Positions 1 through 7,255 of a stretch of DNA of 30,811 nucleotides are shown piece after piece (position 1 is the first letter of the stretch; each line of letters begins with the position of its first letter). The notes under the pieces are model-generated. The model saw nothing but the letters and a program-made list of their open reading frames with translations. It was not told where the DNA came from and did no database searches. The position numbers were made by a program, and so were the translations under genes. The stretch spans positions 1 through 30,811 of the forward strand of contig CAYXZO010000029.1 in assembly GCA_964469505.1 (NCBI GenBank), read 5' to 3'. The stretch comes from CAYXZO01 sp964469505. GTDB lineage: Bacteria; Fidelibacterota; UBA8477; JABMPR01.

Positions 1-738
1 GATTTCCCGCTTGACAGCATCGGTAATCAAAGGATGGGGTGAAATGGCTCCCATCCCGCCGGTATTGGGACCGGTGTCTCCCTCCCTCAGGCGCTTGTAA
101 TCCTTAGCGAATTCCAGCAGAACCACCTCCTGCCCATCGGTAAGGCAAAAAGCCGACAACTCCGGGCCGGTGAGAAATTCTTCCACCACTATCCGTTCCC
201 CGGCGGCGCCGAAGGCTTTTTCCACCATCAAGCGCCGGATGGCCTGCTCGGCGGCAGTTAAGGAGTCAGCGATTATCACTCCCTTCCCTGCTGCCAGACC
301 ATCGGCTTTCAAAACCACCGGGTAACGACCCCACCGACGCACCGCTTCCAGGGCGGCCGCCGGGGAGTCACAAACCTTGAAACAGGCAGTGGGGATGCTG
401 TAATCCCACATCAAGCGCTTGGCGAAGACTTTACTGCTCTCCAACCGGGCTGCGGCCCGGGTGGGACCGAAAATCCGCAGGCCCTCCCGGTGAAAAGTGT
501 CCACCACCCCAGCGGCCAGGGGAGCTTCAGGCCCCACCACCGTTAGATCAATTTTTTCCTGACGAGCAAACTTTACCAGCCCGGCAATGTCCTCGGCCGA
601 TATTGGCAAATTACGGCCCAACAGGTGCGTGCCGCCATTGCCTGGCGCAAAATAAAGCTGGCGCTTAAGGGAACTCCTATGGAGCGCCCAGCCCAGGGCA
701 TGTTCGCGACCGCCTCCTCCGATGACTAAAATCTTCAT
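1..738 (-). CDS. purD: Phosphoribosylamine-glycine ligase (GARS), 3' end cut by window edge
   Basis: Catalyses ATP-dependent joining of glycine to 5-phosphoribosylamine, the second step of IMP synthesis in the cytoplasm. The 246 visible codons start MKILVIGGGGREHAL, the classic GARS N-terminus with its Gly-rich loop. Further in are VVGPEAPL (about residue 67), the ATP-grasp segment VLKADGLAAGKGV (about 142) and GPNTGGMGA (about 225). A full GARS is about 420-430 residues, so roughly 40% at the C-terminus lies beyond base 1. The ATG at 738 is fixed by the family N-terminus. It overlaps the stop of a small upstream reading frame by ATGA. It lies on the same strand as the purine operon but is separated from purH by about 2 kb of unrelated genes, so it may have its own promoter. 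Recognition is certain. Confidence 0.97.
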   Translation of the reverse strand, partial: MKILVIGGGGREHALGWALHRSSLKRQLYFAPGNGGTHLLGRNLPISAEDIAGLVKFARQEKIDLTVVGPEAPLAAGVVDTFHREGLRIFGPTRAAARLESSKVFAKRLMWDYSIPTACFKVCDSPAAALEAVRRWGRYPVVLKADGLAAGKGVIIADSLTAAEQAIRRLMVEKAFGAAGERIVVEEFLTGPELSAFCLTDGQEVVLLEFAKDYKRLREGDTGPNTGGMGAISPHPLITDAVKREI

Positions 739-920
739 ATCCCCCTCACAAGTTTAGTTGACCAATAATGGCTATTTTCTGGCTCCTCTATCGTTCTCGT
801 AGCTATGGTGACGTTCACCAAAGCTTCGGGTTCTTTTTTTATTCCACGTTTCCGCTCCATAACACGGAGATACCCCACCGCGCGCCGGCCGCTATCCACT
901 ACAGTTGCTACAGCTCCCAC
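735..920 (-). CDS. Possible small ORF (61 codons) overlapping purD start by ATGA
   Basis: I do not recognise this frame. It starts at a GTG (918-920) preceded by a G-rich stretch, encodes a basic 61-residue peptide beginning MGAVATVVDSGRR and ends in a TGA that forms an ATGA overlap with purD. The same overlap style joins several real genes in this window, which is the main reason to list it. An in-frame TGA at 933-935 separates it from an upstream ATG at 966-968, so it could also be the tail of a decayed or frameshifted gene. It has no signal peptide, membrane segment or known motif. It could be a translationally coupled leader for purD or a chance frame. Confidence 0.25.
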   Translation of the reverse strand: MGAVATVVDSGRRAVGYLRVMERKRGIKKEPEALVNVTIATRTIEEPENSHYWSTKLVRGI

Positions 921-1173
921 AATCCCCCGACGTCACCTGGAGCGGGGTGACTCGTTAAAAGCAGCCATGGGAGCATCTTTCTCAAAAAAAGATGAAAAAA
1001 GTAGCCAATCTCAAATCGAGCTGCCAGGTTCTAAAACCTTGTAGTGTCAATAAGCGGCAGCCAGGGGCCGTTCTCCAACCTGCGGTCACCATTTCCCGTT
1101 CGGGAAGCGAGAAGGTAGTTATACCTCGTCATGGGAAACCCTTTCTCAAAAAAGAATAAGAAAACTAACGGCT
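921..1173. other. Intergenic spacer without convincing gene
   Basis: I see no gene here. The stretch holds two A/T-rich tracts that share CTTTCTCAAAAAA (near 977 and 1141) and a short inverted repeat TTCCCG-TT-CGGGAA near 1092-1105. It also holds a second hairpin, CATCTTT/AAAGATG, near 974-994. On the minus strand a 33-codon frame with a fair ribosome-binding site begins near 1130 but matches nothing I know. Either hairpin could end transcription of the transglutaminase gene, though neither has a clean downstream U-run. A purD promoter could also lie here, but I cannot point to one. Confidence 0.4.
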
Positions 1174-1726
1174 TTATTTCAAATCCTGGAAGTAAAATTC
1201 TTTCTGGTAATCCAGGAACAATTGCCCATCCCGCTCGATATGGGGGTAGATGAAATAATTCAACGGCCCAGTGGTGTGTCCCGGCCCCAGCCGCAAGTCC
1301 CGGCCAATGGTGAATTTAATGCGGTCCAGGGGTTGGCAGCCGAAGTACAAATCCCGCCGGTCGGGATGCTTGCGGGCTTCCGAAGCATCCACGGGAAACC
1401 AGCCGGAACCCGGGGCGTAAAACTCCACCCAGCAGTGGTAGCCAGCGATGCGCCCTGCTTTACGATCAGTGGGAATGGGAAAGCCGATCTCGAACTTGGC
1501 GGGAATCCCTTCCGCCCGGGCTAGGGAAAGAAAAAGGGCGTGGAAATCGGTGCAGTTGCCGTAATGGGCGCTACAGGCCCAATAGGTGTCACCTTGCCCC
1601 CAGCCGGTGCCCACTTTCTTGTACTCCATGTGGTCGATGACGTAATCGTAAACAGCGCGAGCCTTGGATACGGTACCGTCCGTCACGGGTGGTAATTCCT
1701 GGAGAATGCTATCCACCAGCGGACCG
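1174..1726 (-). CDS. Transglutaminase-like domain protein, N-terminus lost in gap
   Basis: This is the C-terminal ~184 codons of a transglutaminase-like protein. The catalytic triad is visible in order: Cys in GNCTDFHALFLSLARAEG, His in GYHCWVEFY, and Asp in WFPVDASEA. Downstream, FGCQPLDRIKFTIGRD and GPLNYFIYPH are typical of bacterial relatives of about 300 residues or more. These act as cysteine proteases or peptidases, usually in the envelope, and substrates are rarely known. The 5' part is missing because the sequence enters a 100-N gap at 1727. An ATG on the far side of the gap that happens to be in frame across the 100 N (near 1854) is not the start, because that frame conflicts with the lipoprotein gene. 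The gene may be separate from the lipoprotein or fused to it. Confidence 0.85.
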
Positions 1727-1826
1727 NNNNNNNNNNNNNNNNNNNNNNNNNNNNNNNNNNNNNNNNNNNNNNNNNNNNNNNNNNNNNNNNNNNNNNNNNN
1801 NNNNNNNNNNNNNNNNNNNNNNNNNN
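1727..1826. other. Assembly gap (100 N)
   Basis: Exactly 100 N, the conventional placeholder for a gap of unknown size. It removes the 3' end of the lipoprotein gene and the 5' end of the transglutaminase gene, so their frames across it cannot be compared. By comparison with the families involved, well over 100 bases are probably missing. Confidence 0.95.
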
Positions 1827-2278
1827 TTACCCCGAATTTTGCGCACCGGATCATGAATTTTCACGAAATTGAGTTCCAGGTCTTCCCCGGTTTTCTCATC
1901 CTTAATCCGAAAAACCCCGCCGCCCTTTTGCACCATGGCATCAATATGGGCTTGCATGGCGGCCTTAATTTCTGCGGCGGAATAGCTGCGGGCGGCCTGA
2001 CCAGGATGTTCCTGGGCGGCTCCGCCGGGATGTTCCTGAGCAGCACCACCGGGGTGTTCAGTACCGGGATGCTCTTGTGCCGCGCCGCCGGGATGTTCTT
2101 GACCGGCCGGTTTCTGCCCCGTCTGATTATTCTGCATCATGCCCGCCTGAGCGGCCTGACCGGGGTGTTCCTGTCCCGCTTTCTGCACCGTTTCACCAGG
2201 ATGTTCTGCTTTGCGACTGGAACAGGCTCCCAGTCCCAATAATCCCAGGGTGACGGATATGATGATAAAATACCTCAT
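1827..2278 (-). CDS. Small lipoprotein with EHPG repeats, C-terminus lost in gap
   Basis: The 150 visible residues begin with a lipoprotein signal peptide (hydrophobic IIISVTLGLLGLGAC, lipobox LGAC, predicted lipid-bearing Cys19). Residues 25-93 are a low-complexity linker with seven EHPG units separated mostly by GAAQ. From about residue 99 a folded region begins (AAEIKAAMQAHIDAMVQKGG) and continues with FRIKDEKTGEDLELNFVKIH. It resembles small periplasmic domains of metal-respiring bacteria in which a conserved Asp/Phe strand would follow. That strand falls in the gap. The start at 2278 is supported by a strong GGAGGAG ribosome-binding site about 8 bases upstream. The function is unknown. 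The regularly spaced His residues could bind a metal, but that is inference. It may be co-transcribed with the transglutaminase gene. Confidence 0.8.
2000..2206 (-). repeat. Coding tandem repeat, seven EHPG units
   Basis: This imperfect minisatellite lies inside the lipoprotein gene. Seven Glu-His-Pro-Gly units (residues 25-93) are spaced irregularly at first. The last five are close together, in the pattern EHPGGAAQ. Such in-frame repeats vary in copy number through slippage. Confidence 0.8.
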
Positions 2279-2460
2279 GTTTAATACTCCTCCGTAGGCT
2301 TATTTAATTAGACCAATTTGTGAGTAGCATGACTCAATTTACCCCCAGTGATGGAAGAAAAAAAGACTCTCGTCTGAGGTCTTGAAATTTGGAGGTTTGG
2401 AATCTCGATCCGCTGGTAGGAAGGTGGCCGGGGAAAAAGGGAAATCTCCCAGAGAGCGGA

Positions 2461-2557
2461 CCTGGTGGCAGGAAACAGGAAGCAGGAAACAGATGATATG
2501 AAATGGGAAACGGGAAATAGGAAACAGGAAGCGGGAAACAGAAACAGAAAAGTGGAA
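2461..2557. repeat. Degenerate purine-rich tandem repeat (GGAAACAGGAAGC-like unit)
   Basis: About 97 bases are almost pure A/G with interspersed C. They are built of drifting copies of GGAAACAGGAAGC, GGGAAACGGGAAAT and similar words. It looks like a decayed minisatellite, with no coding signal. Confidence 0.7.
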
Positions 2558-2578
2558 AATAATGTTAGCTAGAAGTCT

Positions 2579-2653
2579 CTCACTAAGACACAAAGGACAC
2601 TAAGGAAATAAACACTTCAGAAAATCTTGGTTGTCTTTGTGTCTCCGTGTGAG
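2579..2653. repeat. Imperfect inverted repeat with AAGACACAAAG / CTTTGTGTCT arms
   Basis: The left arm CTCACTAAGACACAAAGGAC (2579-2598) is nearly the reverse complement of the right arm TGTCTTTGTGTCTCCGTGTG (2633-2652), with a ~34-base centre. Words of this type recur between genes in many environmental bacterial genomes, often next to small repeat-associated ORFs. Here the centre holds no gene, so it is probably a remnant. Confidence 0.6.
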
Positions 2654-2675
2654 TTAACAAAACTAGGGATTTGTC

Positions 2676-2700
2676 GTAATGTTAGACAAACCGACATTAC
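2676..2700 (-). terminator. Possible terminator hairpin at the end of purH
   Basis: GTAATGT (2676-2682) and ACATTAC (2694-2700) form a perfect 7-bp stem overlapping the purH stop. A rival stem, TTTGTC/GACAAA, overlaps it. There is no strong U-run on the minus strand, so termination is a weak inference. Confidence 0.35.
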
Positions 2701-4226
2701 CCATGCCTAAACGCCCGGCGGCCGGTGAAAATCATAGTCATTTTATTCGCGTCACAAACCGCAATACTCTCGGCATCCCTTTTTGATCCCCCAGGCTGAA
2801 TCACCGCCGTAATGCCCGCCCGGGCCGCCAGTTCCACACTATCGGGAAAAGGGAAAAAGCCGTCGGAAGCCAGTACCGCCCCGGTGGTGGGACCGGTGGC
2901 TCGCGTCAGGGCGTTCTCCACCGCCCACACCCTGCTGGTCTGTCCCCCACCGATACCCAGGGTCGCGCCATCCCGGGCTACCACTGCAGCGTTGGAACGG
3001 ACATGCTTCACCACCCGCCAAGCGAACCGCAAATCCTCCAGTTCCGTCGCGGTAGGCTGCCTTTTAGTGACCACCTGCCAAGCCTCTTCTCCCATCCCCG
3101 GCGGATCCAGCTCCTGAGCCAACCAACCGCCGGGCAGGCTGTGCAAACTCCAGTGACTCTTCGCCAGCTCCAGCGGCAGTTCCAGCAACCGCAGCCGCTT
3201 CTTACGGGCTAATCTCTCCCGGGCCGCCAGGGTAAACTCCGGTGCCAGAATCACTTCCAGAAACAACCCGGCCAATTCCGCGGCGCATTCTCCATCCACC
3301 GGGCGGTTCAAGGCCACGATGCCCCCGAAAATGGACTGGGGATCGCCGTCCCGGGCACGGCGAAAGGCGGCGGCTAGATCGTCAGCTACCGCCGCTCCAC
3401 AAGGAGTGCCGTGTTTCACGGCCACCGCTGCCGGTCGGTCAAATTCCAGCACCGCCTGCCAGGCCGCTGCGGCGTCTGTCAAATTGTTGTAGGACAAAGG
3501 TTTGCCCTGGAGTTGCTTCGCCGCCGCCAATCCCTCCCGCTCATCGGCGGGATAAATCCAGAAAGCCCGCTGGTGGGGATTCTCACCGTAACGCAATTCC
3601 CGGCCTTCGGGAAACAGGGGCCAGTCCCAGGCCGCTCCCAGCTCATCTTCACTCAGATAACGGGCGATGTCTCGGTCATAATGGGTGGTGTGTCGAAAAG
3701 CTTTAGCCGCCAAGCGGCGACGTAGTTCCAATGACCAGGCATCAGGGAAGGGATTTTCCACCACCAGGGGGTAATCGACGGGATCACAAACCGCCAGGAC
3801 ATGGCGAAAATTCTTGGCCGCCGCCCGGAGCAAAGTCACACCGCCGATGTCGATATTCTCCATAGCCTCGGATAGCGAAGTATCTTTTTGGGCGATGACT
3901 TCCCGGAAAGGATACAAATTCACCACCACCAGCTGAATAGGAGTAATTCCGGCCTCATCCAGTTCTCGGCGGTGACGTTCATTATCCAGGTCCGCCAACA
4001 ATCCCGCTGCCAGCCGGGGATGCAGCGTCTTCACCCGCCCATCCAGCATGGGGGCCAGACCAGTGATTTCCGCGACGGGGAGAGCAAGGATACCTTTCTC
4101 TTTCAGAAAGGTCGCGGTACCCTCTGTAGCCACCAGTTCCCAACCGGTGGCCGTCAGCTTCTCCGCCAATTCAATCAGTCCCTGTTTATCACTGACGCTG
4201 AGCAAAGCTCTCCACTGCACTGTCAT
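2697..4226 (-). CDS. purH: Bifunctional AICAR transformylase / IMP cyclohydrolase
   Basis: Carries out the last two steps of IMP synthesis: 10-formyl-THF-dependent formylation of AICAR, then ring closure. The N-terminal cyclohydrolase (MGS-like fold) is seen in ALLSVSDKQGL and MLDGRVKTLHP (residues 60-70). The C-terminal transformylase has RYGENPHQ (about 212-219) and the catalytic KHGTPCG at 271-277, a variant of the usual KH-x-NPCG. The start is the ATG at 4226. It overlaps the purN stop as ATGA, has AAAGGAG just upstream and gives 509 residues, the normal length. A longer frame reaching back to 4325 adds 33 residues that lie inside purN. It is the last gene of the superoperon, translationally coupled to purN. 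Confidence 0.97.
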   Translation of the reverse strand: MTVQWRALLSVSDKQGLIELAEKLTATGWELVATEGTATFLKEKGILALPVAEITGLAPMLDGRVKTLHPRLAAGLLADLDNERHRRELDEAGITPIQLVVVNLYPFREVIAQKDTSLSEAMENIDIGGVTLLRAAAKNFRHVLAVCDPVDYPLVVENPFPDAWSLELRRRLAAKAFRHTTHYDRDIARYLSEDELGAAWDWPLFPEGRELRYGENPHQRAFWIYPADEREGLAAAKQLQGKPLSYNNLTDAAAAWQAVLEFDRPAAVAVKHGTPCGAAVADDLAAAFRRARDGDPQSIFGGIVALNRPVDGECAAELAGLFLEVILAPEFTLAARERLARKKRLRLLELPLELAKSHWSLHSLPGGWLAQELDPPGMGEEAWQVVTKRQPTATELEDLRFAWRVVKHVRSNAAVVARDGATLGIGGGQTSRVWAVENALTRATGPTTGAVLASDGFFPFPDSVELAARAGITAVIQPGGSKRDAESIAVCDANKMTMIFTGRRAFRHG

Positions 4227-4867
4227 GACTCCTTTTCCAATGGGGGTAGAATGCGCACTCTCCACCCTTCCACCCGCAGGCGACCCTGGGCGAAAAGGCG
4301 GACGGCCTCGGGGTAAATTCTCCATTCCGCTTCTTCCAGCACCCGACGCTGCAAGGTTTCGGGGGTGTCATCGTCCCGGACAGGGACTGCACGCTGTAAA
4401 ATGATGGGACCGTTGTCCACTTCCGGCGTCACGAAATGCACCGTGGCGCCGGTTATCTTCACGCCCGCCGCCAGCACGGCCTCATGCACCTTGATTCCGT
4501 AAAACCCCGGTCCACCGAAGGCGGGCAGCAGGGCGGGATGGATATTCATGATCCGATTGGGGTAATGCTTGACAAAACGCGGACTCAAAATAGCCATAAA
4601 ACCGGCCAGGAGAACCAGTTGCACCTGGTGTTGCTCCAGCAGAGCCAGCAGGCGTTCTTCGAACAGCTCCCGGCTGCCGGCCAGTCGCCGACTTACAAAA
4701 TAGGCCGGAATACCTCTGCTCCGGGCTCGTTCCAGCGCTGGGGCTTTGGAACGGTTGGAAAGAACCACCACGATCCGCGCTGCGGGAATTTGCCCGGCGT
4801 CTATGGCCTCCATTATAGCCCGAAGATTGGTGCCGGTGCCGGAGACCAGCACCCCTATGCGAAGCAC
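4223..4867 (-). CDS. purN: Phosphoribosylglycinamide formyltransferase 1 (10-formyl-THF dependent)
   Basis: Converts GAR to FGAR using 10-formyltetrahydrofolate. The sequence shows the N-terminal phosphate-binding loop VLVSGTGTNLRAI (residues 7-19) and the catalytic segment MNIHPALLPAFGG with Asn108 and His110. Asp151 lies in PEVDNGPII. Length is 214 residues, as usual. The start is a GTG at 4867 that overlaps the end of purM by 13 bases. The next in-frame GTG is at 4852, but the upstream one keeps the family N-terminus (LRIGVLVSG). It is flanked by purM and purH with overlaps at both ends, so coupled translation is likely. This is the folate-dependent enzyme. No formate-dependent purT is seen. 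Confidence 0.96.
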   Translation of the reverse strand: MLRIGVLVSGTGTNLRAIMEAIDAGQIPAARIVVVLSNRSKAPALERARSRGIPAYFVSRRLAGSRELFEERLLALLEQHQVQLVLLAGFMAILSPRFVKHYPNRIMNIHPALLPAFGGPGFYGIKVHEAVLAAGVKITGATVHFVTPEVDNGPIILQRAVPVRDDDTPETLQRRVLEEAEWRIYPEAVRLFAQGRLRVEGWRVRILPPLEKES

Positions 4868-5877
4868 AACCCCTGCTCTCCCCTCTTCCTGGGACGCAAT
4901 TCTCCCAGAACAAAAGCCGCTTCCCCCAACTCTTCCAGGCGCTTCCGGGCCGCGTCCACCGCTGTGGGTGGCAGGATGACCACCATGCCGATGCCCATGT
5001 TGAATACCGCAAACATTTCTTCTTCCGCCAGGTCACCCCGGTCCCGCAGCCAGGTAAAAATGGGGGGCATGGGCCAGCTTCCCCGGGTTATTACCGCCTG
5101 CAGTTCCGTCGGAAAGGACCGGGGCAGATTCTCATACCAGCCGCCGCCGGTGATGTGGGCCAGTCCATGAACCGGGAAGTCCGCTAGCAATTCCAGCACG
5201 GTCCGGGTGTAGATGCGGGTGGGTTTGAGTAATTCCCGCCGCAAAGTCGTTTCTCCCACCGGAGTGTCGGGAGGCAGCTCCGCCACCAGCTGTCGCACCA
5301 AAGAGAAACCATTGGCGTGCAAGCCGTTGGAGGGCAATCCCAACAGCACATCACCCGGTTTAGCCTGGGTGCCGTCAAGGCGTCGAGAGCGCTCCACGAT
5401 ACCCACCGCGAAGCCGGCCAGTTCATATTCTCCCGGCTGATAAAAGCCGGGCATCTCCGCTGTTTCACCTCCCAACAGCGCCATCCCCGCGGTGCGACAG
5501 GCTTCCGCAATGCCCTTGACAACCCGTTCCACTTGCTCAGGTTCAAGACGAGCCACTGCTAAGTAATCCAGAAAGAACAGCGGCCGGGCCCCGGCACACA
5601 ACACGTCATTGACACACATGGCCACGCAATCCTGGCCCACCGTTTCCGCGCCATCCCAGCGAAACGCCAGCTTCAGTTTGGTACCCACTCCATCGGCACC
5701 GGCCACCAGTACTGGCTCCCGGTAGTCCAATCCCGTGAGATCGTACAAGCCACTAAACCCTCGGGGCCAGGGCAGAACTCGTTCATCAGCGGCGGACTTA
5801 AGCCACTGCTGAATGCGGGACACGGCTTCCTGCCCTTTTTGCAAATCAACTCCGGCCCGACGGTAAGCTTCAGACAT
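4855..5877 (-). CDS. purM: Phosphoribosylformylglycinamidine cyclo-ligase (AIR synthetase)
   Basis: Closes the imidazole ring of FGAM with ATP to give AIR. Diagnostic segments are VAGADGVGTKLKLAF (residues 58-72), CVAMCVNDVLCAGARPLFFLDYL, and GGETAEMPGFYQPGEYELAG. AHITGGGWYENLPR follows near the C-terminus. The start MSEAYRRAGVD at 5877 is chosen because it matches the family N-terminus, has GGAAGGAAA upstream and gives 340 residues. A longer frame to 6003 would run through purF. The gene overlaps the purF end by 8 bases and the purN start by 13. Confidence 0.97.
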   Translation of the reverse strand: MSEAYRRAGVDLQKGQEAVSRIQQWLKSAADERVLPWPRGFSGLYDLTGLDYREPVLVAGADGVGTKLKLAFRWDGAETVGQDCVAMCVNDVLCAGARPLFFLDYLAVARLEPEQVERVVKGIAEACRTAGMALLGGETAEMPGFYQPGEYELAGFAVGIVERSRRLDGTQAKPGDVLLGLPSNGLHANGFSLVRQLVAELPPDTPVGETTLRRELLKPTRIYTRTVLELLADFPVHGLAHITGGGWYENLPRSFPTELQAVITRGSWPMPPIFTWLRDRGDLAEEEMFAVFNMGIGMVVILPPTAVDAARKRLEELGEAAFVLGELRPRKRGEQGLCFA

Positions 5878-7255
5878 GGGTGGTTTCCTTCCGTAAAGCC
5901 ACGGGATACACTCCCGTGAAGCAGGCCAGACAGGGGGACACGTGGGCTTCCGCCAGCGCCGCCATAAGGCCCGCAGGACTGAGATAGTGCAGAGAATCGG
6001 CACCGAGGTAGCGACGGATTTCTTCCACTTCCCGATGGGCAGCGATGAGCTGTTCCCGATCCGGGGTATCGATGCCGTAATAGCAGCCGAATTGCACCGG
6101 CGGAGAAGAGATCATCACGTGCACCGCCCGGGCGCCGGCACGACGTAAACTAGCCACGATGTTACGCATGGTAGTACCCCGTACCAGGGAATCGTCCACC
6201 AGTATCAATTCCTGCCCCCGCACAACCTCGGCAATGGGGGCTAGTTTGGCACGCACCCCCTGGTCCCGCAATTCCTGGTGAGGTTTAATGAAAGTGCGGC
6301 CGATGTAGGCGTTACGGTAGAAACCTTTGGCTAGGGGAATACCCGATTCATAGCTGTAGCCCAGAGCGGCCACCGTTCCCGAATCAGGGACATCAACCAC
6401 GACGTCCGCCCGCACTCCGGCTTCCCGGTAGAGCTGAGCGCCTAAATTAAGCCGCGCCCGGTACACGCTGAGACCGTCAATGACACTATCGGTGCGGGCG
6501 AAATACACAAACTCGAAGGCACACAAATGCCCCTGGCCCGCTGAACTGCGACGACGTTGGAGTCCCGCGGCGGAAAGGTGAAGAATCTCCCCCGGGGCTA
6601 CATCAAACAGGTAATCCGCTTCCACGGCGCTCAAGGCGCACGATTCAGAAGCCAGGAACCAGGTTGTGCCTCTCTTGCCTACACAGAGGGGTCGTAATCC
6701 TTCCGGATCGCGAAAGGCCACTAGTTCGGTGGCGGTTAACAGCAACACCGCGAAACCACCGGCCAATCGGGGCAGAAGACGTTCCACGGCCGTGGGTAAA
6801 TCGGAGCCGTTATCCAGCTCCTGCAGCAATAGGTGTAGAATAAGCTCTGAATCGGTGGTGGATTGCAGAGGTTCCGTAGCCGGTAATTGCTGCCGCAACT
6901 CCGTGGTATTCACCAGATTACCATTATGCACCAGCGCCAATTCGCCCTGTCCGTTGCCGCTCACCAGCGGCTGAGCATTTTCGAAACGGGAACTCCCCGT
7001 GGTACTGTAGCGTACGTGCCCAATCCCGTGCTGCCCGCGCAGATAATGCAAGGTGGCTCGATCAAACACCTGTTGCACAAGGCCCTGATCCTTGTAATAA
7101 CGCAGCCGGCGTCCATTGGAAACGGCGATGCCGGCGCTTTCCTGCCCCCGGTGTTGCAGGCTGAAAAGTCCCTGGTAGCAAATTTCCGCCGCACGTTCAT
7201 TCGGTTCCTGGAAGACCCCGAAAACACCACAAGCTTCCTGCAATTCGTTTCTCAT
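5870..7255 (-). CDS. purF: Amidophosphoribosyltransferase (glutamine PRPP amidotransferase), Fe-S type
   Basis: Commits PRPP to purine synthesis by making phosphoribosylamine from glutamine. After a short propeptide (MRNELQEA) the N-terminal nucleophile is Cys9 in ACGVFGVF, followed by LQHRGQESAG. The PRPP loop is ILVDDSLVRGTT (351-362). Four cysteines, Cys245, Cys391, Cys442 and Cys445, sit where the B. subtilis-type enzyme binds its structural [4Fe-4S] cluster. This suggests an oxygen-sensitive, Fe-S-bearing form fitting an anaerobe. The 461-residue length is normal. The ATG at 7255 overlaps the purL stop as ATGA, and the downstream end overlaps purM. Confidence 0.97.
   Translation of the reverse strand: MRNELQEACGVFGVFQEPNERAAEICYQGLFSLQHRGQESAGIAVSNGRRLRYYKDQGLVQQVFDRATLHYLRGQHGIGHVRYSTTGSSRFENAQPLVSGNGQGELALVHNGNLVNTTELRQQLPATEPLQSTTDSELILHLLLQELDNGSDLPTAVERLLPRLAGGFAVLLLTATELVAFRDPEGLRPLCVGKRGTTWFLASESCALSAVEADYLFDVAPGEILHLSAAGLQRRRSSAGQGHLCAFEFVYFARTDSVIDGLSVYRARLNLGAQLYREAGVRADVVVDVPDSGTVAALGYSYESGIPLAKGFYRNAYIGRTFIKPHQELRDQGVRAKLAPIAEVVRGQELILVDDSLVRGTTMRNIVASLRRAGARAVHVMISSPPVQFGCYYGIDTPDREQLIAAHREVEEIRRYLGADSLHYLSPAGLMAALAEAHVSPCLACFTGVYPVALRKETTHV

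Larger units (their letters stand above)
2279..2696. other. Intergenic spacer rich in short repeats
   Basis: No gene is supported here. The stretch contains a purine-rich tandem array, an imperfect inverted repeat of the AAGACACAAAG type, and a hairpin at the purH stop. Each is listed separately. The only long reading frame (minus strand, 2339-2593) is a translation of the purine-rich array and is rejected. Confidence 0.6.

Noticed and set aside
739..1173. Purine riboswitch upstream of purD
   Set aside because: I could not find the conserved loop sequences of the purine aptamer. The hairpins present are short and unconnected.
1727..1854. Continuous reading frames across the 100 N on both strands
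   Set aside because: The gap length is a placeholder, so frame continuity through it has no meaning.
2339..2593. 84-codon minus-strand frame
   Set aside because: It is a translation of the purine-rich repeat array, with Phe/Ser/Leu low complexity and no start signal.
4227..4325. N-terminal extension of purH
   Set aside because: The 33 extra residues overlap purN in another frame. The ATGA-coupled start at 4226 fits the family.
5878..6003. N-terminal extension of purM
   Set aside because: The 42 extra codons lie within purF and do not match the PurM family. The start at 5877 has a good ribosome-binding site.
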